Shown here: one piece after another, positions 13,779 through 26,000 of the stretch
Numbering within the stretch: position 1 is the first letter of the stretch
Layout: each line of letters starts with the position of its first letter
Origin: Selaginella moellendorffii
Lineage: Eukaryota; Streptophyta; Lycopodiopsida; Selaginellales; Selaginellaceae
NCBI RefSeq assembly: GCF_000143415.4
Contig: NW_003314279.1
Coordinates: 1,562,735 to 1,626,734 of the forward strand
Reading direction: 5' to 3'
DNA length: 64,000 nt
Translations under genes and position numbers: made by a program
Notes under the pieces: model-generated
What the model saw: only the letters and a program-made list of their open reading frames with translations
Told to the model about the DNA's origin: nothing
Database searches by the model: none

Positions 13779-14225
13779 GGTTTCTCTATTATGGAAATGC
13801 ATGCTCACAGAATTTGCTGACAGACTTTCACAACACGAATGCATCATACACTTCCTATCTTGGAAGAGGAGGCGGAGGACAAACATGGATGACAATATTT
13901 TGCTTTGCTGCAATGCTGTGGCAAAAATGGTCGTCATAACATATTCATAGTAAAGTGCATGTGCCTTTGCCACGTGACGTTCATTGCCTTTTAGCTCTGA
14001 ATCGAGGTGTCGAGGTGTTTACCTTGTCCATGAGCCCCACAGAGTCGACCAGTGGGATAGGGACAAAGAACAGCCTGAACACCTTTGGCAGTGGTTTTCC
14101 AACAAACACAAACATTACAAAACAAAAGCATATGTATTATATAGTAATATACATACTATTTCTTGGGTTTCCTTTTCTTTTTCTATCCAACAGTACCCTT
14201 GGCAATTTTGTGTATATCATGGTTT
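13779..14225. other. 5' flank of lectin-like gene
   Basis: About 450 bp between the lectin-like start and the gypsy LTR. It contains a CACGTG G-box-like hexamer at about 13971-13976. No gene is seen; the plus-strand open frames have no recognisable product. Confidence 0.4.
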
Positions 14226-14400
14226 TGTGAGGGCCAAGTGTACAGTTATGATGCTGTATACTAATATTAGTGTAGTGGGATTTTGGTAGCCGTTGGATTA
14301 GTTTCAATCTGGACCACTCGCTCCTATATATAAACTAGGGTTTTTGGGCTAATTAATATGCATATTTCTGTATTCCCTTTTTATATTCCATGCACTCACA
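14226..14400 (+). repeat. 5' LTR of gypsy family-1 element 1
   Basis: 175 bp, TG...CA ends, with a TATATAAA promoter-like box about two-thirds along. It is matched by 18513-18687. Confidence 0.92.
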
Positions 14401-14401
14401 T

Positions 14402-14420
14402 TGGTGGAGTTGAGGGGCAC
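14402..14420 (+). promoter_or_regulatory. Candidate primer binding site, family 1
   Basis: TGGTGGAGTTGAGGGG begins one base after the LTR and is kept exactly in the other element (from 56246). It starts with TGG, as a tRNA-primed site should, but it is not the initiator-Met sequence. The priming tRNA is not identified. Confidence 0.5.
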
Positions 14421-14639
14421 CTTTGATTGTCCCTGAGGAGTGCTTGGATTTGGGATTTTGGTTTAGATCTAACTTTTGCATTGTTTAAATCTAGCTTTTT
14501 CCATTTCCTTTCTTTTGTTCTTTCTTTTTAGGGTTTTGGTTTAGATCTAGCTTTTTGCGTTGTTTAGATCTACCATTTCCTTTTAGCTTTTTGTCATTTC
14601 TCTTCTTTTGCTCTTTCTTTTTCGTTCATCTTCATAGCA

Positions 14640-15566
14640 GATTAGCAATCTCCTCCTTTAACTCTAAAGTAGCAATTGGTACAATTGCTTGATGTTATGC
14701 GCTTGCAATTGAACAACCAAACTCAGTTGATGGCGGCATTTACGGCACGTGGTACAACTCCTCTTGCTCTTGGTGCCAATCCTCGCATTCGGCCGAAGTT
14801 CTTTCGCGGGAATCCTGGGGATGATGTGTACCATTAGTTCGATCACTTCACAGTGATTGCCACATATCATTCTTGGGATGATGCTTGATGGTTGCGTGAG
14901 TTTCCCACGTGTCTCCAAGGGACGGCGTTACAGTGGTACAATGGTTTGAGCGCAGCCACTCGTGGGGATTGGAGTGTTCTCCCGGACATTTTCAAACGCG
15001 CCTTCAGACATGCCGATGATTGTGATGATGCTTTCCAGCAATTGCATCGTCTTTGCCAAGGGCCATCTGAGTCGGTGATGTAATTTGGCGTTCGTTTCTG
15101 AAGTCTTTTGCTTCGTGCGGAGCCAAATATGTTGGAGCGAATCAAGCTAGGAATGTTGTGGCCAGCACTTCGTCAAGATCTTGTCGGCCTTGTGCATGCA
15201 CTTGCTCCTGCCACCCTTGACGATGCTCTTCGCTTGGCACAACGTTATGAGACATCGCCTCTTCCACTTCTCGCTGCAAGTCCTTCCGCTCCACTTCCTA
15301 TGTGTGATGGTCCTGTTTCAATGGAGGTTGATGCTGTTGCTGCTCGAGTCCAAGGACAAGCGCGAGGACGTGGTCGTGGCCGTGATGCTCGCTGTTGGGC
15401 GTGTGATGAAGTTGGTTATACTTATCGGCGTTGCCGTCGTTTTCCGGATTGGCAACCTCCATTTCCTGGGTGGAGACCTTGGCATCAACAACGTCCTGTG
15501 GGTGCTGCTATAGTGGAAGGTCTGGACACCGAGATGCATTCGGGAAACGAGGAGTCGTGCGAGTAA
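14640..15566 (+). pseudogene. Defective gag of gypsy family-1 element 1
   Basis: Translates over most of its length as the same capsid/nucleocapsid protein as 56478-57410, including the retrotransposon gag block (FPTCLQGTALQWYNGLSAAT) and an Arg/Gly-rich run before a CCHC-like knuckle. The knuckle reads CWACDEVGYTYRRC, with Tyr in place of the zinc-binding His, so it is damaged. The start codon is lost (ATAGCAGATTAG where the sister has ATGGCCGATCC) and stop codons lie inside the frame. Confidence 0.85.
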
Positions 15567-18480
15567 CGGAGGGACCTTGCTCGAATAAATCAGTGACCCC
15601 TCCATTTTTCTTTCGGGAGTATCATCAAGGGGTTCACTCGGCACCAGTTCATCCAGTGTTTACTTTCCAAGCTCGTTTTTATAACAAGAGGTCTCCTATT
15701 ATTCTCTCCGTGTTGGTTGATACAGATTCGAGTTTATCTTCTATTGCTCGACCTATTGCCACACGTTGTCGTCTACACTTGCGTCGTGCGGCGGAACCAA
15801 TTTTCATTCTTTATGGCAACGGCCGTACACATGCATGTGCACGGGATGAGGTGGACTTGGTTGTGCGTGTGGGCGATCTCGAGCTTGAGTTGCAGTTAAA
15901 CGAAGTGACGATCCCAGATGTGTATCCTCTTCCTCACATTGTTGATCTCTTGGATCGTCTGGGGCGAAGTCGTTGGTTCACCAAGCTAGATCTTGCTTCT
16001 GGGTATTAGCAAGTACCGATGGCCGACGAAGATATTCCTAAGATTGCTTTTCGTACACCATTTGGTTTGTACAAGTTCTTGGTGATGCCGTTTGGTTTGA
16101 ACAATGCTCCAGTAACTTTCTAGCGGATGATGGACAAGGTCCTTTGCGATATGCCGGAGGTGACTGCTGACTTCATTGATGATGTCTTGATCCACTCGGA
16201 GGGGACGTGGGAGGAGCACGTTCATGATGTTTGTAAAGTGTTGGATCGACTACGCGACGTTGGTTTAAAGCTGAAGCGGTCAAAGTGCGTGTTTGGGTCC
16301 AAAGACACAACTTATCTTGGGTACCGTATTTCTCGTGAGGGTTTGCAAGTTGATCCTGACAAACTTGTGGCTGTTCTAAAGTTCCCTACTCCGAAGTGTG
16401 TGAATGATGTGCAACGTTTTTTGGGTAAGGTGCAGTATCTCGGTCGTTTTGTGGATCATCTTTCCGATCGCACTACACCATTGCGAGCGTTGCTGAAGTC
16501 ATCAACGTCATCTTTCATCTGGTCTCCGGATTGTGAGCGGGCATTTGTGGATCTCAAAGAGCTATTGACGACTCCTTCGATTTTGGCATATTCTAACTAC
16601 ACTCGACCTTTTATTTTGCGCGTGGATGCTTCTGACATTGGTCTTGGAGGTGTGTTGATGCAAGAGAGCTCGAGTGTGCCTAGTCAGCGCCATCTCATTG
16701 CATACATAAGCTATACATTACAACCAACGGAGATGAACTACTCCACGATGGAGAAGGAGTGTTTAGCAGCAGTCTGGGGTTTCGAGAAACTTCATGCATA
16801 TCTACATGGTTCTCAGACGTTACTTGAAGGTGACCATGCTGCTGTTACTTCATTATTGAAGCGGAAGAACCTGGTTGGTCATACGGTTCGATGGGCTTTG
16901 AAACTTTAAATATATGATTTCGATGTTGTTCATCGCCCAGGGAGTTCTATGGCTGATGCTGATGCCCTTTCTCGAGCTCGTCTTCCTTCTCCACTCACTT
17001 CTCATGTTTCTAATGAACCTGTTGTTCCAGCATCTATGGATTTTCTAGATGAGGATTCTGTGCCATCGGTGGTTGCTGTCCTTGACGTTCAGTGTCCACA
17101 GGGCGCAGAGCAAGATCTACCTTCTCTTGATGAGGTTCGCGAGGCTCAAAAGATTGAGCCGTGGATTCGAAGGCTTCGAGATGGGTTTGAGAATCTTGCA
17201 TCACTTGCTAATGACTTGCTTTTCCGGCATTTACATTCTCAATATCATCTTGAAGATGGCCTTCTTTATTTTGTGGGGACGGATCCTGATGATCATTTAC
17301 GGCTGGTGGTGCCTCGGTGTTTATTCCGCGGTTTCTCCATGCCTACCATGATCCTCCTGTTCTAGGTGGGCATATGGGACACCGTCGTGTCACCGAGAAG
17401 CTGCATAGGTCTTTCTATTGGCCGAAGATGCGACGTGATATTATCCGGTATGTGCGTAGCTGCGTTTGGTGCCAAGCTCGTAATACTCCCCCTCGTGCTG
17501 CAGAAGGACGGTTGGAGTCAATTGCGGTTTCCCGTCCGTTTGAGTTAGTGGCATTTGATCTTATGGGACCTTTTCCACAGTTGACTGCTGGCAATGAGTA
17601 TATTATTATTGCTTCTGACTATTTGACTCGTTGGGTGGAAGTTGGTGCTCTTGCTAGCGCCTCTGCAACTGCTGTTGGATATTTCCTCCTCAATCGAGTG
17701 GTGTTCCAGCATTCTTGTCCAGAGTGGATTCTTTCGGATAATGGTCCCGCATTTATGGCTGAGGCATTTCATGTTTTGACGTCTCGATTGGGGATATGCC
17801 ATACTTTCACGAGTGCTTATCATCCACAATCAGACGGTCTGGTGGAACGACTTGTTCGGACATTCAAAGGGATGATTGCGAAGTATGTGAACTTTCAGCA
17901 TTCGGATTGGGATGGTTATTTGCCATTTCTTCGGTATGCCTATGTCACAGGGGTGTAGAGTTCTGTTGATGCTTCACCATATAAACTTCTATATGGTCAT
18001 GATCCAATATTACCAACGGAGCTGGGTTTACCTTCGCGATTGCCATAAGCTCCTGATGCTAGGTCATGGGATTAATATTTGACGAGCATTCTTCCACTTG
18101 TCCGAGCAGAGTTTGCCAAACACTTAGGCTGCGTACAAGTGGGATAACAAAGGCGCTACAACTCCCATCATCATCCACATGCAGAGTACAAAGTGGATGA
18201 TTTGGTGTTAGTCCGTTTTCCCCATCTTACGGTACGTGGTTTATCTAAAGGGCTCCTTGCGCAATGGAAAGGACCATATCGGGTATTGCAACAAGTTGGA
18301 CCACAAGTTTATGAGGTTCGGCATAACATCCAGCAGGCCGATCCTCCAGAGATTGTGCATGTGCAGCAGTTAAAACGCTTCATACAAAGGGATCAGGAGC
18401 AATTAATGCCGTCTACAGATCCGCCGATGCCTCCTCTTGACGTTCCTCCAGATCCTGGCCCATCTACAAGAGAACCCTAA
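15567..18480 (+). pseudogene. Defective pol of gypsy family-1 element 1
   Basis: Pol lies in the -1 frame relative to gag. Protease-like VLVDTDSS (changed from DTGSS in the sister) is followed by a 549-bp in-frame deletion that removes the protease end and the start of reverse transcriptase. The rest of RT includes KLDLASGY and the catalytic FIDD (near 16180). RNase H follows, then integrase with a zinc-binding HHCC region and the catalytic triad seen as AFDLMGPF, SDNGPAF and GLVERL (about 17557-17850), and a C-terminal domain (18193-18480) ending at TAA. TAG/TAA codons at several former Trp or Gln sites make it non-functional. Confidence 0.88.
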
Positions 18481-18512
18481 TAGCCTTCCATTATTCTGAG
18501 AGGAGGGGATGA

Positions 18513-18687
18513 TGTGAGGGCTAAGTGTACGGTTACGATGCCGTATACTAATATTAGCATAGTGGGATTTTGGTAGCCGTCAGATTGGTTTCAATTTGGA
18601 CCACTCGCTTCTGTATATAAGCTAGGGTTTTTGGGCTAATTAATATGCACATTTCTGTATTCCTTTTCCATATTCCAAGCACTCACA
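18513..18687 (+). repeat. 3' LTR of gypsy family-1 element 1
   Basis: 175-bp match of 14226-14400; polypurine tract directly upstream; followed by the GTTT target copy. Confidence 0.92.
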
Positions 18688-18959
18688 GTTTCAAATTGGG
18701 GGGATTTCAAAAAATAAATTAATGTAGAAAATATAACATATTAATATGTTAATTTTATTATTTAATTTAAGATTAAATTAATTAATTTGAGCCAATTTAT
18801 GACCCATGTAATGAACTTGGCCACAATTCATGTACTTGTAGACAATCCATATGATTATGTTGAATTTATCATGTTTTATTAATTAATAAGTTGATTTAAT
18901 TATTTAATTTACCTCAAATTAAATAATTTTCTCTAATTAATTAATTTTGCCTCAGTTTT

Positions 18960-19790
18960 AAAAAATTAAAAATATAATAGCATTTTGATCCACATTTTCT
19001 TCTATATAACCTAGGGTTTTGGACTAATATAAATATACATATTATACATAGGAGATGAAGGGCAATGTTAAGAGTAATTGGATTTATTTTATTTTTTTAT
19101 TTAACTTTTGCATTGTTTAGATTTGTTTTGTTCTTGTAAATGTTCCATTTCTTTTTTATTGCTCTCTTTCATCAAAAGGTTCATTTAATACCTATTTAAC
19201 CACTTTCTAAGTTTCTTTTATAATAAAAGGTCTATCCTTTTTTGTATTTCCTTATACGAATTTAAACTTATCTTTCATTGCTCTGTCTGTTACTATATCT
19301 TATTGTCTACATTTACATCATATGGTAAAGCTAGTTTTCACTCTCTATAACAACAACCATATGCATATGTATAGCATAAAACAAATTTAGTTGTGTGATC
19401 ATAAACTTGAGTTTAAATTGTTATAGATAGTGCTAAATCAAAATTTTATTACATGATTTTTTCATTTGAATAATACTTTTGCAACTTTCCAGTGGATAAT
19501 AGATAAGTTTCTCTACAATATGCTAAAAATAACTACTAACATTATTATTGATACTTTGATCCACTCAAAAGGGACATAATAGGAGTATATATGTCTATAA
19601 TATCCAAAAGGTGTTAAATTAATTGTGTCAAATTGATTTGAAACTAAAGTAGTCTAATTGCTTGTTTGGATCCCAAGATTTATCTTGGGTATTGCATTTC
19701 TCACAAAGACATATAAGTTGATCTTGATAGATTTATAATTGTTTTAAAATTTGATAGTTAGAATCAATTATAATTTCCCATTTATTTGTG
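18960..19790 (+). mobile_element. Heavily decayed gypsy family-1 fragment
   Basis: Aligns by eye to the family-1 LTR end and leader (about 18980-19160), then, after loss of gag, to protease and reverse-transcriptase DNA (about 19190-19780). Nearly all differences are C-to-T or G-to-A, which is why it is so AT-rich. No frame survives. Confidence 0.75.
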
Positions 19791-20825
19791 CTAATAGATC
19801 TAGTGCAACCTCTCTATTGCCACACTACAGTTGGGAACTTGAAAATTTAGTTTTGCAATTGTGTGGGAAAATATAATTAAATTATATAGCTACATTACAG
19901 AAATTTTCTCCTAGCAAATAGACTAATGACATTAGCTCTCTTGTGTCAAAGCCTTTTCTTTCTATCTACCAATCTCAAGTGGCAATTATAAAAGCCAGCA
20001 ATTCCATCTCTAAGATAAAGAGGGTAATGAGTTGCACTCCATTGCTTTCAAGAACAATATTAGCAAAAATCATTACATGTCTAGGGTGGAAGCTATGGAG
20101 TACATGTTGAGCTATGCCCAAGTAGAAAAAGAGAATGCATGACATTAAGGATGCAAAAGTAGATCCTATGAAGTTTTTGAAACTTTAAATTTGTTTAAAT
20201 AGAGAACAAAAGAATTCACCTATCTATACAAAATAGAAGCACTTACAAAGAATATAAACAATTGGAGTTTATGTAAATGCTGCATGGAGGCATTTGCATA
20301 GAAGCTACATATGACTGTCAATATACTCAAATATGGATCAAACTCCCAATTTTATGTATTTTTGCTCTCAACTAATGTGAATAAACAACCTTACTCCTCA
20401 ATAGTGTGGCTTGTTCACCTTTGTATAAAAAAGGGGTGTATTTCTATATTTAGAGCCTACTTATCATTTCTAAAAATACCTAAAACACATTTCTTTATTA
20501 AGTAGTATATCTATATATTTGTTCTACAAATAAAATTGAGATATAAAATGAAAACTCAATCTAATGAGTGGTGCTCATAATGTTAATTCATGCTTATAAA
20601 CAAAATAAATTACCCCATTAAAATTACCTTTTTGTCTTCTTCTTTTTAGTATTGTAGTGATTACCACTATATGCTATGCATGCTTGTCTAGTCATTTACA
20701 AATTTGATGATGTGTGTAGCAGCCAGAAGTAAAAGCCACAATCATATAGTCAACTTGCAAGAATTTATAAATGAAAAATACTTTTAAAACTATAGGGAAA
20801 ATGTAATGCATGTGGTTTTGACCCT

Positions 20826-20854
20826 TTATCCTATGGTGATTTACCATAGGATAA
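20826..20854. repeat. Perfect 12-bp inverted repeat, 5-nt loop
   Basis: TTATCCTATGGT and its exact complement ACCATAGGATAA, separated by GATTT. Could form a hairpin; origin unknown. Confidence 0.8.
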
Positions 20855-21155
20855 CACCAAAAAGTGGAAGCTAAACCTTCTTTATGCCATATGACACATG
20901 CCAGACGCAGAACAAGGACAAACACACAAATGGGAGTTTCAGGTTGGTTAGCCATGCTTGACTTACCCACTATCCCTAATATACATTTGGAACCCCCCCC
21001 CATAGCCCAGCCACCCATCCCCCCCTAAGGAACACACGTTTTGGGCTTTCACCTTAAGCCTCCCTCAGTATCAGGAGTTAGTATTTGAGACAGGCTTGAA
21101 ACTTATTAAATATGAAATGGCATTAAATTGTGAATTTGGACACGGGATGAGTTTA

Positions 21156-21189
21156 TGTGTTGTGGGTGCTTTACATAACCCACAACACA
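21156..21189. repeat. Perfect 12-bp inverted repeat, 10-nt loop
   Basis: TGTGTTGTGGGT and its exact complement ACCCACAACACA, separated by 10 nt. Lies 310 bp left of the duplication edge. Confidence 0.8.
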
Positions 21190-21498
21190 TTTAATAAAAA
21201 AAATAATTATGAAAAAGAAAGATTCATAAAAGTTGCAATGGAAGAACACTACAACCCATATAACAAGAGACTAAACTTATACGTTTATGTAACAAGAACG
21301 TTAATGTGACCTCTAGGTAGGTGTTCAAATAGCTAAAGCATCTTCTTTCACTATAAAACTTGTGCCAGAAAACCTGTTGCTATCTATACAAGAAAAATCA
21401 AAGTTCAAGAGAAGAGAAGAAAAATAAGAGATAAAAAAAAGAGAAAAAAGAAAAAAAGAAAAGCAAGGTGTTTATACATAAATGGATGTTCTCTAACT

Positions 21499-22712
21499 GG
21501 ATGTCTGGATTTGGAACCACCACATGCCGATCGAACTGACCAGGACGGATAAGCGCCTTGTCGAGAGATTCGGGAAGTTCGTAGCCGCGATCACTATGAT
21601 GCCTTCGTTTTGCTTGAAACCGTTCAGCTCCACCAGCATGTACTGTTGGTCCTTGGGATTTCAGCTCCCACCTATTGCATCAATTTCGTCCATGAAGATT
21701 ATGCATGGCGAGTGCTTGCGAATAAGTCCCGCACTCGCCGAGCACCACATCCGACGAACACTTCCTCGAACTCGCTCCCGCTGCAATAGAAAAACGGTAC
21801 CCCTGCTTCACCAGCAGTTGCCCGAGCCAGCATCGTCTTTCCAGTCGCTGCATTGCAAGCCATGCTCTACGATGCTTACCTTTGCTGAGGCCCTTGTCCT
21901 TGACAATGGCCCCAACGCCAGAGAGAAGGAGAAAGCCCAGAGCCAAGGTTCGAACAGTCCGCCACACTTGAACTCTAAAACCTCCTTCGGACGTGACCAT
22001 GTGGATTGGCGCACTGGGAGAGCCCAAAATTCCGTCTTTCGTGGCTGCTCCTACTGCCTGCCGAAGACATGATCGGTCGCGCCTCAGCTTGAAAACTTCC
22101 TAGCGATGCAGTTACTCTTACACAGTTTAAAAAAAAAAAAGAGGATCAGATCCGATAAAGAAAGAGTTACAGCGTTTACCTCTTTGCAGCGTTTTCAACA
22201 AGGCACTGTCATCGAGCCTATCGACCTTGACGAGAGCTTTGAGATACTCGGCCAAAGCACCAGCGCTGTGCTGCGGAAGTGGTCTACTCTCGAACCACCA
22301 AATCACTCCCTCGGGATCCACCTTGTTAAGATCTCTTAGAAACTTCACTTGTTTCTCCGAGCATCGGGCCCTCCTTCTCTCTCCAGCTCCTCCAGCCTTC
22401 TCGAGAAATTGCTTGTGTAGCTCGACATGCAGCGTCTCTTGAGGCGATTCAACACGATCCCTGCGCCATCCGAAATTCAAGCATCATTAGCAACGGGAAG
22501 AGGACGAGGGAAATCGGATAGAAAAATGCCTGCATCCAGCTGCTTCAACACAATCGCGCGTCCCAGCCCATACAAGGATGCCGCCGACACCATCTGCTTG
22601 GCGGAGGAGCCTCCCTGTGGTCGAAATCCGCGGGCAATCAGCGCGGGCGCAGCCCTAATGGGAGAGAGGAAAGAGAGCGCCATACCTTCTCCAGCAACTG
22701 ACGCCATGCCAT
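21499..22712 (-). pseudogene. FTSH4: FTSH4 pseudogene (copy B)
   Basis: Retains the N-terminal exons (the ATG equivalent is at 22712) and part of the AAA exon. The whole last exon, with zinc-binding HEGGH, lies outside the copied block. A deletion of about 360 bp (junction near 21850) removes the P-loop half of the AAA exon and the exon before it. There are also a 21-bp and a 10-bp deletion in the AAA exon and a 1-bp deletion near 22358 that shifts the frame in the third exon. No functional protease can be made. Confidence 0.93.
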
Positions 22713-23057
22713 GCCGCCCGAGCTCCCAAAATCGATCCTTCACGCGCTAGGGCGCCCTGGCAGCCACCGCCTCCGCGAGAAGTCCCCAAACCATCAAGAA
22801 CACGAGAATACCCAGAGGGTTTCAACCTCCGCGTTTCAATTTCGTGGCATATTCTCCCGCGTGAGACGGAATATTCTAAAAGTACACATTCAAAAAAAAA
22901 AAAAAACCCAGCCTTTTGGCTGGTTATATAATTCAAAGAAAACTGTACATTCTCTTCATTGTAAAAAATGTTGTGATGCCCCTGGAGCTATCGTTATGGG
23001 GGCAGCACCGAGTTTCTTCGTTCTTTAGAATTTCTCCCACGAAAACCAATTGATCGA
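22713..23057. other. Intergenic region, copy B
   Basis: Counterpart of 3492-3844, with a lost CT-rich segment, a longer A-run and a small insertion. No gene is seen. Confidence 0.5.
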
Positions 23058-26000
23058 TCATCGGTTCTGGAAGTTGAAAACTTTGATGCAGATGGCGAAG
23101 CACACCGCGAAGACGACGACGAGGCCGACGTGAACTCCGGCCACGACGCCCAAGAAGTCGTGCCTGAACCCAAAGTTGGACCTCAAGAAGCGCTCCACGG
23201 TCGTCTCTTCGCCGTCGGCCCGGAACAACGGCGTGGTGACATCTCCAAGCTGAGACGTGAAGAGGCCGTAGAGAGACCACGCCGGTGGCGACGCCCAGTA
23301 GTACCACCTCCACCACACTGGAATTGCCTGAGAGACACCAAGAAACAAACCAAAGTGTTAAGAAATCGGAAAAGAAATGTGTGGAATTCATGAACTTACG
23401 GGTCGAGGGATGATGAAGCCAGAGAACAGGTTCCAGATTGTGTAGAATGCCGAGGATACGATGGCTGCAATCTGGTCGTTGGGTGTCAGCGCCACCGTCA
23501 CCATGCCGCAGAGCGTGAAGTAGAGGAACGTCATGTACAAGAAGAAGAGGAACCACAAGAACTTGGCTGCTGTCCATTCCAGCTGCATCGTCGCGTACAC
23601 AACGAGTCCATACGAGAAGGCTTGCACGAACACGTAGGGAATCTCGATCAGGACCTGGACGCACAGAGTTTTCCTTGATGAGTCAAACGAAATCTGAAGA
23701 GTCGGATGTATGCCTTACCTGAGCAAAAGCATATGGAAGGGGAGAGTACATTCCAGCGGCTCTTTCTCGATAGTAGACCGTTCGCTCAATAGCAACGACC
23801 GGCTGCACTCCTGATGAATTGCTGAACCCAATGAAGAGCACAGCAGCGTATATAGATCCCATCAGATTAAAGAGGTCTTGTTCTCGTGATCTGCTCACAA
23901 GAGAAAGGCAGGAGTCAGAACCAACGCTCGATTGAACTACGCAACGTTTACCTTTTGGAGCCGATGTCCCAAAACATTGTGCCAAATATTATCGCGACAA
24001 CCAAGGTGAAGAACATGCGAACCAGAACGTAGTATGGATTTTTCCAGTATGACTGATGTTGTTTCCACAAGCATCCCATGACCTGTCCGAGGAACGACAG
24101 AGGGTATTGCGTTGGAAACCATATGTCCTCCGTGCCGGGAACCGGAGTGCTCAGCTGAGTAATAATAGCTTCATTGTGCCTAGACACACCAGTGGTTTAG
24201 CCAAGAAAGAGATAAGGGTCAAGTGTGCTTACTGGTAGACTGAAGAAGTTTTATAGATGTCCGCAAAATCTACTCCCAGACGACTCTCCACGTCTGCAGC
24301 GGTAACCTCTAACATCCATGTAGCTGGATTGTATCCTTCTCTTATGTTAGGAACACCGCTAATACCCTGGGGAAATTAATCCATATAAATCATCTCAAGT
24401 CTGCAAGAACAAAGCAAGCGACTTACCTGGAAGTATTCAACAAGTTTGTGCGAGTTCTTTCCCAAGGAACCTGCGTAGATAACGCGCCCTCCGCGTTTCA
24501 TCAACAGAAGCTGGAGAAAGCAGGCAGGTTTTCAAGAGAGTTTGCAAGGTAATAATCGCGTACCTCATCGAAGGCCTCAAAAATGTCAATGCTAGGCTGA
24601 TGAATGGTGCAGACGACAGTGCGACCGGTGTCGACAGTGTTCCGGACCGTTCTCATGACAATTGCTGCCGCTCGTGCATCCAGTCCGGAAGTTGGCTCGT
24701 CCATGAAAATAATTGAAGGATTTGCAACGAGCTCCACGGCAATTGTCAGTCGTTTCCGCTGCTCGGTCGAAAGTCCATCAACTCCAGGGAGACCAACCAA
24801 CGCATCCCGGAGAGGGTTAAGCTCTACAAGCTCCATAACTTCTTCCACAAACATCTGTTCCAAAACTCACCTTAGAAAACTTGACTACGAAAAACATCTC
24901 TCTCCTTACCGTTTTCGTCCCCTTATCAATGTCATCCGATAGTCGGAGCCAAGCAGAATAAACCAGTGACTCGTACACTGTAACGTTGGGTGAATGAATG
25001 TCAGTTTGTTCGCAATAACCCGAAATCCTAGCAAAAGTAGCCTGGTTTTTGGGATAGCCGGAGATGCGAATGTCGCCTTCAATGTAGCCACCAGTTTTAC
25101 GCCCGGCTAAAACATCCATGAGAGTTGTCTTTCCAGCACCGCTTACACCGACAAGTGCCGTGAGAACTCCAGGCCTGAAGCTACTGCTTACGTCGTGCAG
25201 CAACTGTAATCTATTTTCTGTCACGCCTTGTTGCTTCATTTCCTGTTACAAGTACATTAGAACTCAATATCCTACAAAGGAAATGCGTAAAAGCATACCG
25301 CGGGCATGTCAACGTAGTAGTTAACATGATTGAATGACATTGCTAAAGGTTGAAACGGGAGTATCATTCCCCTTTTAGAATCGGCACCCATTCGACCAGA
25401 CGTAAGCTCCAGATCTCCTGGCATTCGATGTTAGACCATATAATGAAATTTGTGATGGCGCCATTACCTGCATTAGAAGATCTGCCGGATCGCTTTGATT
25501 TTGCATGCACTGATCTTTCTGAGACTTCGCCGGTACGATTCATGTTCTGCTCTTCTAGTATTTCCTCAGACACTACGGCCTGCGGTTTCCCAGGAGCTGT
25601 TTGAATATAAAAAATGAGTACCTACATGGAGAAAAGAAATAGATTCCTACGTACCGCTGAAGTAAGCGAGTGCCAAAGTGAAAACAACGTTGAAGAGAAT
25701 GGCATAAGCCAACTGAGCACCAGTTCCAAGCCAATACCAGTTTTTATTGGGGAACAGGCCTCGAGACTCTAGAACTTGGTTGCCAACGGTGGTGGTCTGA
25801 TTGGCATTTTCGAGAATCTGCCATCTTGATGCACTGAACTCGTTCACGGCAAGCGCATTCTGTGCGTACATCATGGGCGACGACCAATATCCCCAAATCC
25901 ACCAAGGTTCAATGTCCTCTGGAAATTAAAGACCATATAAGTTGTGCTACCTGAGTATAGTCAATGGATTACCTCTAGAAAGAAGAAAACCACCGAGGAC

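Larger units (their letters stand above)
14226..18687 (+). mobile_element. Ty3/gypsy LTR retrotransposon, family 1, element 1 (defective)
   Basis: A complete but dead element. Identical-length LTRs (175 bp) begin TGTGAGGG and end ACTCACA. It is flanked by a 4-bp target duplication GTTT (14222-14225 and 18688-18691). Internal order is gag, protease, reverse transcriptase, RNase H, integrase, which is the gypsy order. A polypurine tract (GAGAGGAGGGGATGA) abuts the 3' LTR. Multiple in-frame stops, most explicable by C-to-T or G-to-A change, and a 549-bp internal deletion inactivate it. About 17 LTR-to-LTR differences were counted by eye, nearly all transitions. Confidence 0.93.
19791..21498. other. 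AT-rich non-coding region
   Basis: No gene recognised. It contains two perfect 12-bp inverted repeats (20826-20854, 21156-21189) and C-runs near 20990-21025. The longest minus-strand frame (20692-21018, 108 codons) has no recognisable product. Ends at the left edge of duplicated block B. Confidence 0.5.

Noticed and set aside
13779-13973. N-terminal extension of the lectin-like protein to 13973
   Set aside because: MSLLLVASMLC at 13778 is a clear signal-peptide start; the added residues would bury it.
20692-21018. 108-codon minus-strand frame
   Set aside because: No recognisable domain, no splice context, in AT-rich decayed DNA with homopolymer C-runs.
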